Both the position numbers and the translations under genes were made by a program. Below are positions 25,314-34,687 of a stretch of 64,000 nucleotides of DNA, piece by piece (within the stretch, counting starts at the first letter, position 1; the number at the start of each line of letters is the position of its first letter). Source of the stretch: Oribacterium sp. oral taxon 102 (GTDB taxonomy: Bacteria; Bacillota; Clostridia; Lachnospirales; Lachnospiraceae); the NCBI RefSeq assembly GCF_013394775.1, contig NZ_JABXYT010000001.1, positions 1,918,501 to 1,982,500 of the forward strand. Direction: 5' to 3'. The notes beneath the pieces are model-generated. The model was not told the origin of the DNA, searched no databases, and worked only from the letters and a program-made list of their open reading frames with translations.

Positions 25314-27812
25314 TTACATTCCAGTCAGATCGAAGTCCTCAAAGGAAACCTGCAGCTCATAGTCCTCCGGCGGATTCGGGTACTTCACCTCTACGCTCCG
25401 CTTGCTCTGGCTGTAATACCAGCCCTCCTCCGCACTCTCGAAGTGCCGTCGGTTCAGGAAATGCGGCAGGCGTCTTCCGGAGAGGAGCACCCGGAAGGGG
25501 CTCCTCTCCTTCTTCACCATATCGACCCGTACACTGCGGATGCTGTCCTCATAGCTTCCGCTTCGATGAACGCAGAGCCTCACGATACTGTCGCCGCACA
25601 TACGGATCTCCGTCTTCAGGAAACAGCCCTTCCGGTAGTTGTTGCTGATGCCGTCGTCGTCATAGAGGCAGAAGCTCCGCTCTGCTCCCCCCGGCACGAC
25701 GGTGAGCCGCAGTGCTGTCACCTTATCCCGCTCCATGGAGAGAGGCTGATTCTCCGCCATGGGTACGATTGCGCCCTCCCGGAGGAACATCGGGATCGAC
25801 TCCAGCGTGACCGGGATCTCTATCGTCTGTCCGCCGGGATAGCAGCGGAGCTTATCCTCCCAATGATACCAGCGGCTTCCCTTCGGCAGATAAACCCGCC
25901 GGGTTTTCGCGCCCTTTTCGAGCACATTCGCAAGCAAGATATCCCGCCCGAACAGATAGTCGAAGCTCTCCTCATAGACCGCCGGATCATTCTGAAACTC
26001 ATAGACCAGCGCACGCATGATCGGCGCGCCAGTCCGGGAGGCCTCATATTCCAGCGAATAAAGATACGGCAGGAAGCGGTAGCGAAGCAGGATCGCCTCC
26101 CGCAGCAGCGGCTTGACGGCACGGAACATCCAAGGCTCTGTCACTGTATTGTCATTCGAAGCGGAATGGATCGAAAATCTCGGCTGGAAAATACCCTGCT
26201 GCACCCATCGGAGAAACAGCTCCTCCTCCGGAGCCGGTCCGGCGAAGCCTCCGATATCCGCCCCCTCGTTCGGCTGTCCGCTGAGTCCCATCCCCGTAAT
26301 GATCGGGATATTGTAGCGAAGCGTCTCCCAGCTCGTGTAATTATCTCCGCACCAGGTCTGCGCATAGCGCTGGATTCCGGCACTGCCGGAGCGGCAGACG
26401 GCATATGGGCGCGCGTCCGCATTGTGCTCGGTGACGGCGTCATTGGAAAGCTTGCTCATCAGCGTGCTCATAATCGGCTTCAATGCCCCGATGACACTGC
26501 CCTTGCCGTCGAAATCCACGCGCGCATCCTTGTCCAGCAGGCTGTCATACTCACAGTTGTCATTCCAGATCGATTCGGTACCGAGCGCGAGCAGCGACTC
26601 CTTCATACATTTCTTCCAGAGCTCCCTCGCCACAGGTCTGGTGAAATCCCAGAAAGCGCCCTCGCCGCCCCACCACATACCAATGGCAGGCTTCTCTGCT
26701 TCCTTTGCATCCCTGACAAAAACGCCGCTCTCTGCAAATTCCGCGAAACGCGGGTGCGTCAGCAGGATACCCGGCTTAACATTCGGGACATTCTGCGCGC
26801 CTCTCTCATTCATCGCCGCGAAATACGCGGCGGGATCCCGGAAGCGCTCCGTATTCCAGGTGAAGACGCAGCGCTTTCCCTGATAACTGGTGTAGCCCGA
26901 GGACAGATGGAAGCCGTCGATCGGGAAGCCCTCCTCATGCACCGTGTCAATAAAGCGAAGCACCGCCTCGTCGCTGTCCTTCTCCAGCTCCGAATAATAC
27001 ATGGAGGAGCCCTGATATCCCAGCGCACGTTTCGGAAGCAGCGCCGGACGCCCTGTCAGCCAGGTATACTGCCCGACAATCCCGGGGATGCTCCCCTCCG
27101 CGAGCAGAAAGAGGTCGATGTCTCCGCCGTCCGCCTGCCAGTAGGCATAGCGAGGCCAGTAATTCGACTTCTCGCAGCCCATATTGAAGACCGACTCATA
27201 AAAATTGTGATAGAACACCCCGACGGCGCGCTGCGTATCTCTGTCCAGACGAATGAAAAACGGGATATGCTTATAGAGCGTATCCGTCTTCTCCGCGTCA
27301 TACCCCATCGCGTCTGTCGCGCGCTCCCGCAGGAATTTCTTGTTCTTGTTCAGCTCTCCCGCCTTCTCCCCGAAGCCGTAGAAGCAGTCCTCCTCCTTCA
27401 TCCGGAAGCAGGAGGTGATGCGGCGGTTACTGTCCAGCATGAACGGTGCGAGCTTCTCCGTGCTGAAAAGCACATTCCCTTCTCTGTCCGAAAGCACGAT
27501 GGCGATCGGCTCTCTTTCAATCACGAGCTGGAGCTTCTCCGTCTCGAAACATAATGTCCCTTCCTTTTCCGTGAATGCCGGCTCGATCGGAGAAACTCTC
27601 TCCCGCTCCCCCGTAAAGAGCGGATCCAGCCGATCCTCCCATGCAGTCTTCATCAGTACATAAGACTCCTCCGGAAATTCCCGTGTAAAGGAGACTCTGA
27701 GCCGGAGCAGCTCGTCCGTCAGAAAGCACAGCTTGATATCCGCGCTGTCGGTATGGAGCAGATACGCCGCGCCGAGCCTCTCATGGCCGTTCACTCTTTT
27801 GCAAATTTCCAT
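25314..27812 (-). CDS. Glycoside hydrolase family 31 (alpha-glucosidase-like)
   Basis: 832 residues from the ATG at 27812, with AAAGGGAGAGAG upstream; the longer ORF to 27845 lacks a comparable site. An N-terminal galactose-mutarotase-like sandwich is followed by the TIM barrel with 'GFHLSSGYTSYQG', 'WNDNCEYD' (nucleophile Asp region) and 'WCGDNYTSWETLRYN' (acid/base region), then C-terminal beta domains. No signal peptide, so the enzyme acts in the cytoplasm. GH31 enzymes release alpha-linked glucose, xylose or related sugars; linkage and substrate are not resolved. It ends about 200 nt from the AT-rich cassette. Confidence 0.9.
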   Translation of the reverse strand: MEICKRVNGHERLGAAYLLHTDSADIKLCFLTDELLRLRVSFTREFPEESYVLMKTAWEDRLDPLFTGERERVSPIEPAFTEKEGTLCFETEKLQLVIEREPIAIVLSDREGNVLFSTEKLAPFMLDSNRRITSCFRMKEEDCFYGFGEKAGELNKNKKFLRERATDAMGYDAEKTDTLYKHIPFFIRLDRDTQRAVGVFYHNFYESVFNMGCEKSNYWPRYAYWQADGGDIDLFLLAEGSIPGIVGQYTWLTGRPALLPKRALGYQGSSMYYSELEKDSDEAVLRFIDTVHEEGFPIDGFHLSSGYTSYQGKRCVFTWNTERFRDPAAYFAAMNERGAQNVPNVKPGILLTHPRFAEFAESGVFVRDAKEAEKPAIGMWWGGEGAFWDFTRPVARELWKKCMKESLLALGTESIWNDNCEYDSLLDKDARVDFDGKGSVIGALKPIMSTLMSKLSNDAVTEHNADARPYAVCRSGSAGIQRYAQTWCGDNYTSWETLRYNIPIITGMGLSGQPNEGADIGGFAGPAPEEELFLRWVQQGIFQPRFSIHSASNDNTVTEPWMFRAVKPLLREAILLRYRFLPYLYSLEYEASRTGAPIMRALVYEFQNDPAVYEESFDYLFGRDILLANVLEKGAKTRRVYLPKGSRWYHWEDKLRCYPGGQTIEIPVTLESIPMFLREGAIVPMAENQPLSMERDKVTALRLTVVPGGAERSFCLYDDDGISNNYRKGCFLKTEIRMCGDSIVRLCVHRSGSYEDSIRSVRVDMVKKERSPFRVLLSGRRLPHFLNRRHFESAEEGWYYSQSKRSVEVKYPNPPEDYELQVSFEDFDLTGM

Positions 27813-27897
27813 CTCTCTCCCTTTCTGTATGAATTCGCTGTCCATACACTCTCAGGTGCGAATGCCTGTCAGCACCGGTACTTCCGGCATGGAAATC

Positions 27898-28548
27898 TCA
27901 ATAGATGCAGAAAATTGCACTCTTCGTGATCTTGATCCGTCCCTCCTTCAGAAGCTTGCCGACCGCACGCTTGAAGGCGGCCTTCGACATTCCGAAATCT
28001 GCGAGCACCTGCTCTGCTGTCACGGTTTTGTCCGTATACGGGACGTGCCCCTCGAACTTCTCCGTGAGGAGGCGGAGCAGCTCCTCCGCCCCCTTCTCAT
28101 ACCGGTAGGTCTTGACTGCATTTGTGTCGATGTGCCGCGCCTCCTCGTGCTTCTTCGTATAGGTCGTCGCTGCAAGACGGTTCGAGCGATCCACATAGAG
28201 ATAGACCTCGACGCTGTCTCCCTTCTTCAGCTCATAACGCATCTCCCTGTGCGGAATCAGGACATCCTTCTCCAGCCCTATGTCAATGAAGGCGCCGATC
28301 CGGTTCACGTCGCTGACCATGACACGCGCGACCTCTCCGACCTGCAAAAGCGGCTTCCGCGTCGTCGCAATGAAGCGATCCTTCGAATCCTTGTAAACAA
28401 AAACCGTAACGAGATCCCCGACGCCCTTTCCATTCGGAACCTGCTTCTCCGGTAGCAGCACCGCCTCTCCCTCTCTGTCCTCGAGATAGACTCCGAAGTC
28501 CTTCTCCCGTGCAATTCTCAGCTCCTGCATCTCACCTAATTTCAACAT
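27898..28548 (-). CDS. CvfB-like S1 RNA-binding protein
   Basis: 216 residues from the ATG at 28548 (GAGAGG site), overlapping the end of the thioesterase gene by 17 bp. An S1-like fold (residues ~5-65), a clear S1 domain ('VARVMVSDVNRIGAFIDIGL') and a C-terminal winged helix ('VTAEQVLADFGMSKAAFKRA'). CvfB of streptococci and staphylococci is about 280-300 residues with three S1 units, so this form is shorter by about one. CvfB binds RNA and influences virulence gene expression in staphylococci; its role here is unknown. Confidence 0.82.
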   Translation of the reverse strand: MLKLGEMQELRIAREKDFGVYLEDREGEAVLLPEKQVPNGKGVGDLVTVFVYKDSKDRFIATTRKPLLQVGEVARVMVSDVNRIGAFIDIGLEKDVLIPHREMRYELKKGDSVEVYLYVDRSNRLAATTYTKKHEEARHIDTNAVKTYRYEKGAEELLRLLTEKFEGHVPYTDKTVTAEQVLADFGMSKAAFKRAVGKLLKEGRIKITKSAIFCIY

Positions 28549-29254
28549 TTGCGTATACCTCTCCTCTTTCATTTTGCAGACTGAGCACGAGCCCGTCCTC
28601 GTTCCTCCCGAGCATCGGGATAATCTGCGCATTCAGCAGCGCCGCTCTCTGATATTCCGCACGGATGCGTCCGCCCGTCCACTTCCGATGCTCCGGAAAC
28701 GCACGGAGCAGCGCCTCCGCCGCCATCTCGATATACTGCGCATTGTTCACATGATGATTACTGTCGATATGGTGCCGCTGCACCAGCACCGGCGAAAGCC
28801 GCTCCAGCTTCTCCGGCAGCGTGATTCGCCGCGGGCTCTCCGGCAGCCCCAGCACATCCCTTCTCTCTCCGAAGGGGAGCAGGACTTCCTCCGAGATCTT
28901 CACCGGGCGCTGCTTCTCAGTATCAAAGGAAAACCACTGGCTGTCCGCCCGCAGGATATCCCTTCCCTCCGCGTCCCGGATCCAGAAGTTCCGGTGGGCA
29001 ATCACCCCCCTGAAGCTGTGGGGGCTCGTCCCGATCACGAGCCTCTCACAGAGCCGCGGCAGACGCTCTATATATATGTCCCAGTAGCTGAGCAGCCATG
29101 CGCGCTGCAGCGCCCTGAGCCGCTCCACCGTCAGTCCGACATCCGTGGAATGAAAGGTTGAGCAGTCCTGCAAATAATTCACCATCGCGACGACCTTCAT
29201 GTCGCCGTCCTCATCGGTTTCCGAATAACGCACCCGATCCTGAAATTCGTACAT
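28532..29254 (-). CDS. Acyl-ACP thioesterase
   Basis: 240 residues. Two hot-dog domains: the first starts 'FQDRVRYSETDEDGDMKVVA', with 'LSYWDIYIERLPRL'; the second has 'HHIDSNHHVNNAQYIEMAAE', which includes the catalytic Asn/His region of the FatA/FatB-like bacterial family. It hydrolyses acyl-ACP to free fatty acids in the cytosol. Two tandem ATGs overlap the stop of the cation efflux gene. The second (29254) lies 5 nt from AGGAGG and is preferred over 29257. The three genes cation efflux, thioesterase and cvfB overlap end to start and are clearly one operon. Confidence 0.9.
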   Translation of the reverse strand: MYEFQDRVRYSETDEDGDMKVVAMVNYLQDCSTFHSTDVGLTVERLRALQRAWLLSYWDIYIERLPRLCERLVIGTSPHSFRGVIAHRNFWIRDAEGRDILRADSQWFSFDTEKQRPVKISEEVLLPFGERRDVLGLPESPRRITLPEKLERLSPVLVQRHHIDSNHHVNNAQYIEMAAEALLRAFPEHRKWTGGRIRAEYQRAALLNAQIIPMLGRNEDGLVLSLQNERGEVYANVEIR

Positions 29255-30456
29255 CATTCCCTCCTGTTCTCTATCCCTGCAGATGCTCTCTCCGCCTCCA
29301 CGCTCTCCGCATCGGAGCGGGCAGAGGTGTAGGGGTGGTCTATATGCAGCCGGAGACGCAGCTTTTCCTGCAGGCTCTCCGCGAGTCCCTTCTCCAGCTC
29401 CCGCGTGATTCTCTGCTCCTCCTCCTTTTCCAGACCCCAGGGCAGTAAAATATCGAACTCAAACTCCCGTCCGTCCTCTGTGTGCCGGAGCCGGAAATCA
29501 TGAAGACTCGCATCTCCACGGATCGCCCGAAGAAGCCGCTCGGTCCGCTTACGGCAGTCCCGTGCCTCCGCGTCAGTCTGCACCGGATCCGTATGGATCA
29601 CCAGCATGACGCCGGTCTCCTCCCGGATCTGCCGCTCGATATGATCCGCCAGCGCATGCGCCCTCCGCAGGCTCTGCGCCCCGTCCAGCTCGACATGGAT
29701 GCTCCCCATATAGCGCTCCGGTCCGTACTGGTGCAGCACCAGATCATGGCTCCCATATACGCCGCGGTGCTTCTCCACGATCTCCCGGATCTCACAGGAG
29801 AGCTTCGGATCATTGCTCTCCCCGATCAGCGGCGCGACCGTCTCCCGCAGGATGGAAATGCCATTCCAGATGACGAAGAGGGAGAGCAGGAGCCCGACTG
29901 CCGCGTCGATATTCCATCCGGTCAGGCGGAAGACGCCGAGGCTCAGCACAGTCGCCGCTGTGATCGCCATATCCTGAAAGGAATCCGATGCCGAAGCGCG
30001 AAATACGGAGGAATCGATACGCCGCGCCACCGTTCGATAGTAAAGCGCGAGTCCCAGCTTCACGGCGATCGACATAAAAAGCAGAAGCAATGTGATCCCG
30101 CTGAAATGCAGTGCTTCCCGGTGCATAAGCTTCCTGACCGAGCTCTCCAGCGTCTTCAGTCCGACCTCGGTAAGCAGAAAAGCGACAAGAAAGGCAGCGA
30201 TATATTCGATCCTGCCATGCCCGAAGGGATGCTCCGCATCCGCTTCCCGCCCTGCCATTCTGGAGCCGAGCAGCGCGATGACGGAGCTTCCGGCATCGGA
30301 GAGATTGTTGAAGGCATCCGCCATGATTGAGATCGAGTTTCCCCAGAGGCCGAGCGCGAGCTTACCGCCAAAAAGAAGCAGGTTGCATAGTATCCCTATG
30401 CAGCCTGCCTGAACCGCGACCCTCGTTCTTTCCGTATTTCCGGTTCTTCCGTTCAT
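29254..30456 (-). CDS. Cation diffusion facilitator family transporter
   Basis: 400 residues. Six transmembrane helices with the metal-binding motifs 'DAFNNLSDAGSSV' and 'HPFGHGRIEYIAAF', then a cytoplasmic domain with an unusually long C-terminus (beyond ~310) that is acidic and Glu/Arg-rich. The family exports Zn, Mn, Fe or Co by proton antiport. The metal is not resolved. It is first in the operon with the thioesterase and cvfB; the start is ATG with AAAGGAG upstream. Confidence 0.9.
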   Translation of the reverse strand: MNGRTGNTERTRVAVQAGCIGILCNLLLFGGKLALGLWGNSISIMADAFNNLSDAGSSVIALLGSRMAGREADAEHPFGHGRIEYIAAFLVAFLLTEVGLKTLESSVRKLMHREALHFSGITLLLLFMSIAVKLGLALYYRTVARRIDSSVFRASASDSFQDMAITAATVLSLGVFRLTGWNIDAAVGLLLSLFVIWNGISILRETVAPLIGESNDPKLSCEIREIVEKHRGVYGSHDLVLHQYGPERYMGSIHVELDGAQSLRRAHALADHIERQIREETGVMLVIHTDPVQTDAEARDCRKRTERLLRAIRGDASLHDFRLRHTEDGREFEFDILLPWGLEKEEEQRITRELEKGLAESLQEKLRLRLHIDHPYTSARSDAESVEAERASAGIENRRE

Positions 30457-30531
30457 TCTGCGCTCCTTTCCTGAGTCCTCACAGGCAGCTCTTTATTCTC
30501 CGTCGGCAGGTTTCTGCGCCTTTAAGGAAAT

Positions 30532-30587
30532 GCTGGTTAAGTCGAAGCCGCCTCATGCCGGCGGGCGTGCGTCATGAATAAATCAGC
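30532..30587 (-). repeat. Dispersed element, copy C (56 nt, inverted)
   Basis: On the minus strand it begins GCTGATTTATTCATGAC and ends CTTAACCAGC, matching the ends of copies A and B. The interior is G+C-rich (GCCGCCTCATGCCGGCGGGC on plus) and differs from the other two. It lies upstream of the cation efflux gene and directly after the mscL stop. Confidence 0.6.
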
Positions 30588-31038
30588 TCTTCGTTAATTC
30601 AGAGGTGCAGTGCGGACATCTGCTGGCGGCAATCGGGATCATTGTCCTGCAATACGGGCACTCCTTCTCCTTCGGCTCCGCCGGAGCCTCCGTCTTCTCA
30701 TTGAGCTTACGCAGCCGGTTCATCTGCTTCACGAAGAGAAAAACCACCATTGCCATGATCAGGAAATTGATGATCGCCGTGAGGAAGGAGCCATAGGCGA
30801 GCACGGAGCCCTCTGCCGCCGCCTCCGCATAGACTCTCGTGGTCTGTCCTGCGAGCGGAATGAACATATTCTCGAAATCGATCTTCCCCGTGACCAGAGA
30901 AATCAGCGGCATCACGAGATCATCCACCAGATCCTTGACCAGCGCGGTGAACGCGGAGCCGATGATCATACCTACCGCGAGATCGATCATATTCCCCTTA
31001 AATGCGAATTCCTTAAATTCCTTCAGAAAACCCTTCAT
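30583..31038 (-). CDS. mscL: Large-conductance mechanosensitive channel with zinc-ribbon tail
   Basis: 151 residues. 'MKGFLKEFKEFAFKGNMIDL' and 'AVGMIIGSAFTALVKDLVDD' are the MscL N-terminus and first pore helix; 'FLTAIINFLIMAMVVFLFVK' is the second. After the usual cytoplasmic helix the chain ends in ECPYCRTMIPIAASRCPHC, a CxxC-x10-CxxC zinc ribbon. It opens under membrane tension to release solutes during osmotic downshock. The ribbon is an add-on found in some Firmicutes MscLs. ATG start; the stop overlaps the edge of repeat copy C. Confidence 0.93.
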   Translation of the reverse strand: MKGFLKEFKEFAFKGNMIDLAVGMIIGSAFTALVKDLVDDLVMPLISLVTGKIDFENMFIPLAGQTTRVYAEAAAEGSVLAYGSFLTAIINFLIMAMVVFLFVKQMNRLRKLNEKTEAPAEPKEKECPYCRTMIPIAASRCPHCTSELTKS

Positions 31039-31075
31039 CCTCTTTTCCCCTTATCAAATAAACATTATAGAAGCA

Positions 31076-31254
31076 CTGATTTATTCATGGACTCACGTGC
31101 CATGGGCGTGTGCCGCAAAAGACACTCTCGTTCGGGGCTCCACGCAACGGTACTAAATTCACACTTCGTTGCACTCGTGTTCATGAAGTACCGGCGTTCC
31201 GCACGCTTTTGCGGCATCACGCCCATTGGCACGTAACTTTCCCGGTTTAATCAG
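31076..31254. repeat. Dispersed element, copy B, expanded to a nested hairpin
   Basis: Ends are CTGATTTA (31076-31083) and TTAATCAG (31247-31254). Inside are a 27/29-nt near-perfect inverted repeat (31095-31121 with 31206-31234) and an inner pair CGGTACT (31148-31154) / AGTACCG (31187-31193). The left 35 nt match copy A. It fills most of the 325-nt gap between mscL and queA. No reading frame inside is credible. Confidence 0.75.
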
Positions 31255-31262
31255 CGTATCCT

Positions 31263-31285
31263 TATGTGCTGCAGCACAGCACATA
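31263..31285 (-). terminator. Hairpin after queA
   Basis: TATGTGCTG-CAGCA-CAGCACATA is a 9-bp perfect stem about 80 nt beyond the queA stop. No good T-run follows, so it may be a stability hairpin or part of the neighbouring repeat. Confidence 0.35.
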
Positions 31286-31363
31286 GCATTCGTCTCCCCT
31301 TATGCAGGCAACCTTTTCGAAACCTTTGGCTGTATGACGGAACAGCCCCCGAAGCCTGCGGTG

Positions 31364-32389
31364 CTACAGGAACAAACAGGCATCTCCGAATGAGAAGAAG
31401 CGGTAGTGCTCCTGCACCGCTGCCCGGTACGCGTTCAGCACATGCTCTCTTCCCGCAAATGCAGAAACCAGCATGATAAGCGTCGATTCCGGCAGATGGA
31501 AATTCGTGATCAGTCCGTCCATCGCCTTGAAGCGATAGCCCGGATAGATGAAGATCTGCGTCCAGCCGCTCTTCGCCGGAATCGTTCCATCCGGCAGCGC
31601 CGCGGACTCGATCGTCCGGCACGAGGTCGTACCAGTGCAGATCAGCCGTCCGCCCCCTGCCCTGCAGGCATTCATCTTCGCGGCATTCTCCTCGTCGATG
31701 ATGAAGAACTCCGAGTGCATGTGATGCGCCTCGACAGTATCGGACTTCACCGGACGGAAGGTGCCCAGCCCGACGTGCAGTGTGACATGAGCGATTTCCA
31801 CGCCCTTTTCCCGCACCTTTTCCAGCAGCTCCTTCGTCCAATGCAGCCCCGCCGTAGGCGCCGCCGCCGAGCCGTCATGCTCCGCATAGACGGTATTGTA
31901 GCGCGTCTTGTCCGAAAGCTGCCTGTGGATATAGGGAGGCAGCGGCATCTCCCCGAGCCGGTCCAGCACCTCCTCGAATATCCCCTCATAGCGGAAGCGG
32001 ATAATGCGGTTCCCGTCGTCGATGGTATCGACGATCTCTCCCATCAGCAGCCCCTCTCCGAATACAATGCATGCACCGTTCCGGAGCTTCTTTCCCGGCT
32101 TCACCAGACATTCCCACTCATCCTTCGTCCTTCGTTTCAGGAGGAGGATCTCCGCATGCGCTCCGGTCTCCGCCTTCACGCCGTGAAGCCGCGCCGGGAT
32201 TACCTTCGTATCATTGATGACGAGGCAGTCTCCCGCTCTGAGATATTCCGGTATATCATAGAAATGCCGGTGCCGGATCCCGCCGCTCTCCCTGTCCATG
32301 ACCAGAAGACGCGAGCTCGAACGCTCCTCCAGCGGATCCTGCGCGATCAGCTCCTCCGGCAGATCAAACCAAAAGTCCTTTGTATTCAT
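31364..32389 (-). CDS. queA: tRNA epoxyqueuosine precursor synthase QueA
   Basis: 341 residues from the ATG at 32389 ([20 protein letters not shown]), the conserved N-terminus; a longer frame to 32479 has no support. Landmarks are '[16 protein letters not shown]', '[20 protein letters not shown]' and '[11 protein letters not shown]'. It transfers ribosyl from S-adenosylmethionine to preQ1 in the wobble position of GUN tRNAs. Here it is separated from tgt (51720-52895), with which it is often clustered. Confidence 0.95.
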   Translation of the reverse strand: MNTKDFWFDLPEELIAQDPLEERSSSRLLVMDRESGGIRHRHFYDIPEYLRAGDCLVINDTKVIPARLHGVKAETGAHAEILLLKRRTKDEWECLVKPGKKLRNGACIVFGEGLLMGEIVDTIDDGNRIIRFRYEGIFEEVLDRLGEMPLPPYIHRQLSDKTRYNTVYAEHDGSAAAPTAGLHWTKELLEKVREKGVEIAHVTLHVGLGTFRPVKSDTVEAHHMHSEFFIIDEENAAKMNACRAGGGRLICTGTTSCRTIESAALPDGTIPAKSGWTQIFIYPGYRFKAMDGLITNFHLPESTLIMLVSAFAGREHVLNAYRAAVQEHYRFFSFGDACLFL

Positions 32390-32514
32390 AAATGTTCTGT
32401 TTCCTGTCCGATACCAAAAGGCACGGAATGCTGTCCTTTCTGTATTTCCGTCCGGGATGCGGTCAGAACCGCTCTGCAAGGCAGCAAAGCCTCGCCTGCT
32501 GCCGTAACGCTCCG

Positions 32515-33603
32515 CTACTGCGGCCCTCCGGCGGCTTCGATAACATCCCCCGCAGGCGCGACTGCGCCTCCCTCGGCTGCCGCCGCGGACTCCGTGCTCT
32601 GCTGCATAGGATCCACTGCCTCCACGACATGCTCCGACTGCTGTGCGGAAGCAGCAGCCGTCGTTCCCGCCGCTCTTGTCGTTTCCCGTCTCGTCTCCGC
32701 AGCAGAGCTGCTCCCCGTACTGCTCTCCGTACTGCTCTCCGCCTCAGTCTCCACCGAGATCAGAGAAACCTCGGAATCGATGGATGCCTGATCCTCCGTA
32801 TAGATCCTGCCTGTCTGAAATGCGTCATAGATCACAGCCAGCCTGGAATCCGAGGACAACGCAGCGAGCAGTCTCGAGTTCACGGAGTTGATGAGCTCCT
32901 GTACCTCGCCGTGCTCCGTCGTATAGCTGTTCACGAAACGGACCTGCTCCGGACTGCGGTTCTCGATCAGCTGATAGCCCCCGTCCGGAAGACGCATCAT
33001 ATAGCAGTACATGATCGCCGGCGCGACCGTCTCCGCGCGCCGGAACTTCACGTCATAGCTCAGAAATACGAGCAGCTCGTTCTCTCCGAGTCCCGGTACG
33101 CCGTACAGATTCAGATCCTGATATGCCTCGATATAGCCCGCCTGCGCCTTGAGCTGTGCGGCAAGCTGCCTCCTCTGCTCCTCGCTTCGGTTGCTGATCC
33201 CGCTCATGCTGTCCAGCGTATCTACGTCCGCCGCGAGCTTCGCTTCGAAATAGCGTGTGAAAAAGTTTTTCAGCGTCTCATCCGACAACGGCTGTACGCT
33301 TCCCCCTGTCTCCTCCGCCGTCTCCGTACTCTCTCTGCTCTCCGAGATCTCCGAAGGGCTCGCAGCTTGCGGCATATTCTCCTTCTCCCCGAAAAACGGC
33401 TCCAGAATCAGCACGATGCAGATCAGCGCGATAATCAGCGCAGGGATCGTTACGATCCCCCGCTCGATCCGGAGCTCCCGGAGCGCCCGCGCCTGCCGCG
33501 CTCTGTACCGCTCCCTGTTTCTTCTCTTTGTAATGACGCGATTCCTCGGTCTTTCCCGGAGGAGCTTGTCCACGTCATCCAGATCCTCTATCCTTTTATC
33601 CAT
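32515..33603 (-). CDS. Membrane-anchored protein of unknown function
   Basis: 362 residues. A basic N-terminus (Arg/Lys-rich, ~48 residues) precedes a single helix '[20 protein letters not shown]' at about 50-69, so the N-terminus is cytoplasmic and the rest outside. A Ser/Glu linker leads to a compact region with '[20 protein letters not shown]', reminiscent of an NTF2-like fold. The last ~110 residues are Ser/Thr/Ala/Glu-rich low complexity. I do not recognise the family. It lies 20 nt after the wall-binding protein gene in the same direction. Confidence 0.6.
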   Translation of the reverse strand: MDKRIEDLDDVDKLLRERPRNRVITKRRNRERYRARQARALRELRIERGIVTIPALIIALICIVLILEPFFGEKENMPQAASPSEISESRESTETAEETGGSVQPLSDETLKNFFTRYFEAKLAADVDTLDSMSGISNRSEEQRRQLAAQLKAQAGYIEAYQDLNLYGVPGLGENELLVFLSYDVKFRRAETVAPAIMYCYMMRLPDGGYQLIENRSPEQVRFVNSYTTEHGEVQELINSVNSRLLAALSSDSRLAVIYDAFQTGRIYTEDQASIDSEVSLISVETEAESSTESSTGSSSAAETRRETTRAAGTTAAASAQQSEHVVEAVDPMQQSTESAAAAEGGAVAPAGDVIEAAGGPQ

Positions 33604-33623
33604 ACCTTACCAAAGCTCTCCAT

Positions 33624-34547
33624 TCAGGCTCTCGCGCCGTCGCTGCCGTAATAATGCCCGCCTGCCCACGCACTCTGCACCCTGTCGCCTCCGGCATTCA
33701 TATAATAAAGCCTTCCGCCGATGGCATGCTCCCCGCCGCCCAGCATCACGCCATTTGCCGGTTCCATATAGTACCACTTCCCGCTGATATCGTTCCAGCC
33801 GACTGCCATCTCGCCGCTCGCCACACAGAAGCGCCAGCTGCCGTCGCTCTCCTTCACCCAGCGGTTCCATTCCATATAGCCGCTGCCGTCGAAATGATAG
33901 AATTTCCCATCCAGCTTCTCCCAGCAGTTCACAGGATAGCTTCCGTCCGGAAAGAGATACCAGCGTCCCACGTTGTCGCTCTGCCAGCCATTTGCGGTAT
34001 AGGTATTAACCCTCACCCTTCTTCTGGTTTCACCTGCGGCGGAGCTGCTGTAGGCGCCGCTCACACCCGGCCCGCCGTTTTCACTTCCGTTCGCAGCGCC
34101 TTCGCTTCTCTTCACACCCGGTCCCCGGCTGCTGTCCGTATGGAATGGACCGCCGCCCCCGGAAACATCCTCTGAATTCACGACCACGACGGTGCCGTTT
34201 CCGGACCATGCCGTATCCTTGCCGTCCACATCCCGCGCCCGCACACGTGCAGTATAATAGCCCCTCTGCGTCGCAGTAAAATCATAGACAGTCTCCGAGC
34301 TGTCCGTCCTCGCGGTTTTCACCGCGCGGAAGCTCGTCCCGTTTTCATTCGTCCTGCCGAGCTGCACCTCATAGCTGTCCAGCCCGCTCCATTCCGGCAC
34401 CGTCCAGCTCACACTGATGTCCGCGCCGTTTCCCGACACCGAAACGATTCGCGGCGCTGTTTTCGTGCTGCTCCCGGCTGCCAATGCAGAAAACGTGCCG
34501 GCAAGCAGAAATATGGTCAGAAATACGCCCGCAACAATCTTCTTCAT
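33624..34547 (-). CDS. Secreted fibronectin-III/cell-wall-binding repeat protein
   Basis: 307 residues from the ATG at 34547 (GGAGG site). A signal peptide (1-24, 'MKKIVAGVFLTIFLLAGTFS') is followed by one Fn3 domain (about 30-118), a Gly/Ser-rich linker, and aromatic repeats in the choline/cell-wall-binding style ('VGRWYLFPDGS', 'DGKFYHFDGSGYMEWNRW', 'SGKWYYMEPANG', 'GGRLYYMNAGGD'). It probably docks on the cell surface; no catalytic domain is present. Its neighbours are two other envelope proteins. Confidence 0.75.
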   Translation of the reverse strand: MKKIVAGVFLTIFLLAGTFSALAAGSSTKTAPRIVSVSGNGADISVSWTVPEWSGLDSYEVQLGRTNENGTSFRAVKTARTDSSETVYDFTATQRGYYTARVRARDVDGKDTAWSGNGTVVVVNSEDVSGGGGPFHTDSSRGPGVKRSEGAANGSENGGPGVSGAYSSSAAGETRRRVRVNTYTANGWQSDNVGRWYLFPDGSYPVNCWEKLDGKFYHFDGSGYMEWNRWVKESDGSWRFCVASGEMAVGWNDISGKWYYMEPANGVMLGGGEHAIGGRLYYMNAGGDRVQSAWAGGHYYGSDGARA

Positions 34548-34602
34548 CTCTACCTCCATCATTTGTACAGCCTATTCTACACTATATCTCCACCAAAAGA
34601 AA

Positions 34603-34634
34603 GCCTCGGACGAAAGGCTTCTTTCGTCCGAGGC
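34603..34634 (-). terminator. Terminator after the secreted barrel protein gene
   Basis: A 14-bp perfect stem GCCTCGGACGAAAG / CTTTCGTCCGAGGC with loop GCTT. On the minus strand it is followed by TTTCTTTTGG. Confidence 0.75.
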
Positions 34635-34687
34635 AAGCCGAAAACGTTCCATAAATCAAAAGACGTCGGCTTCACCTTTTCATCTCC

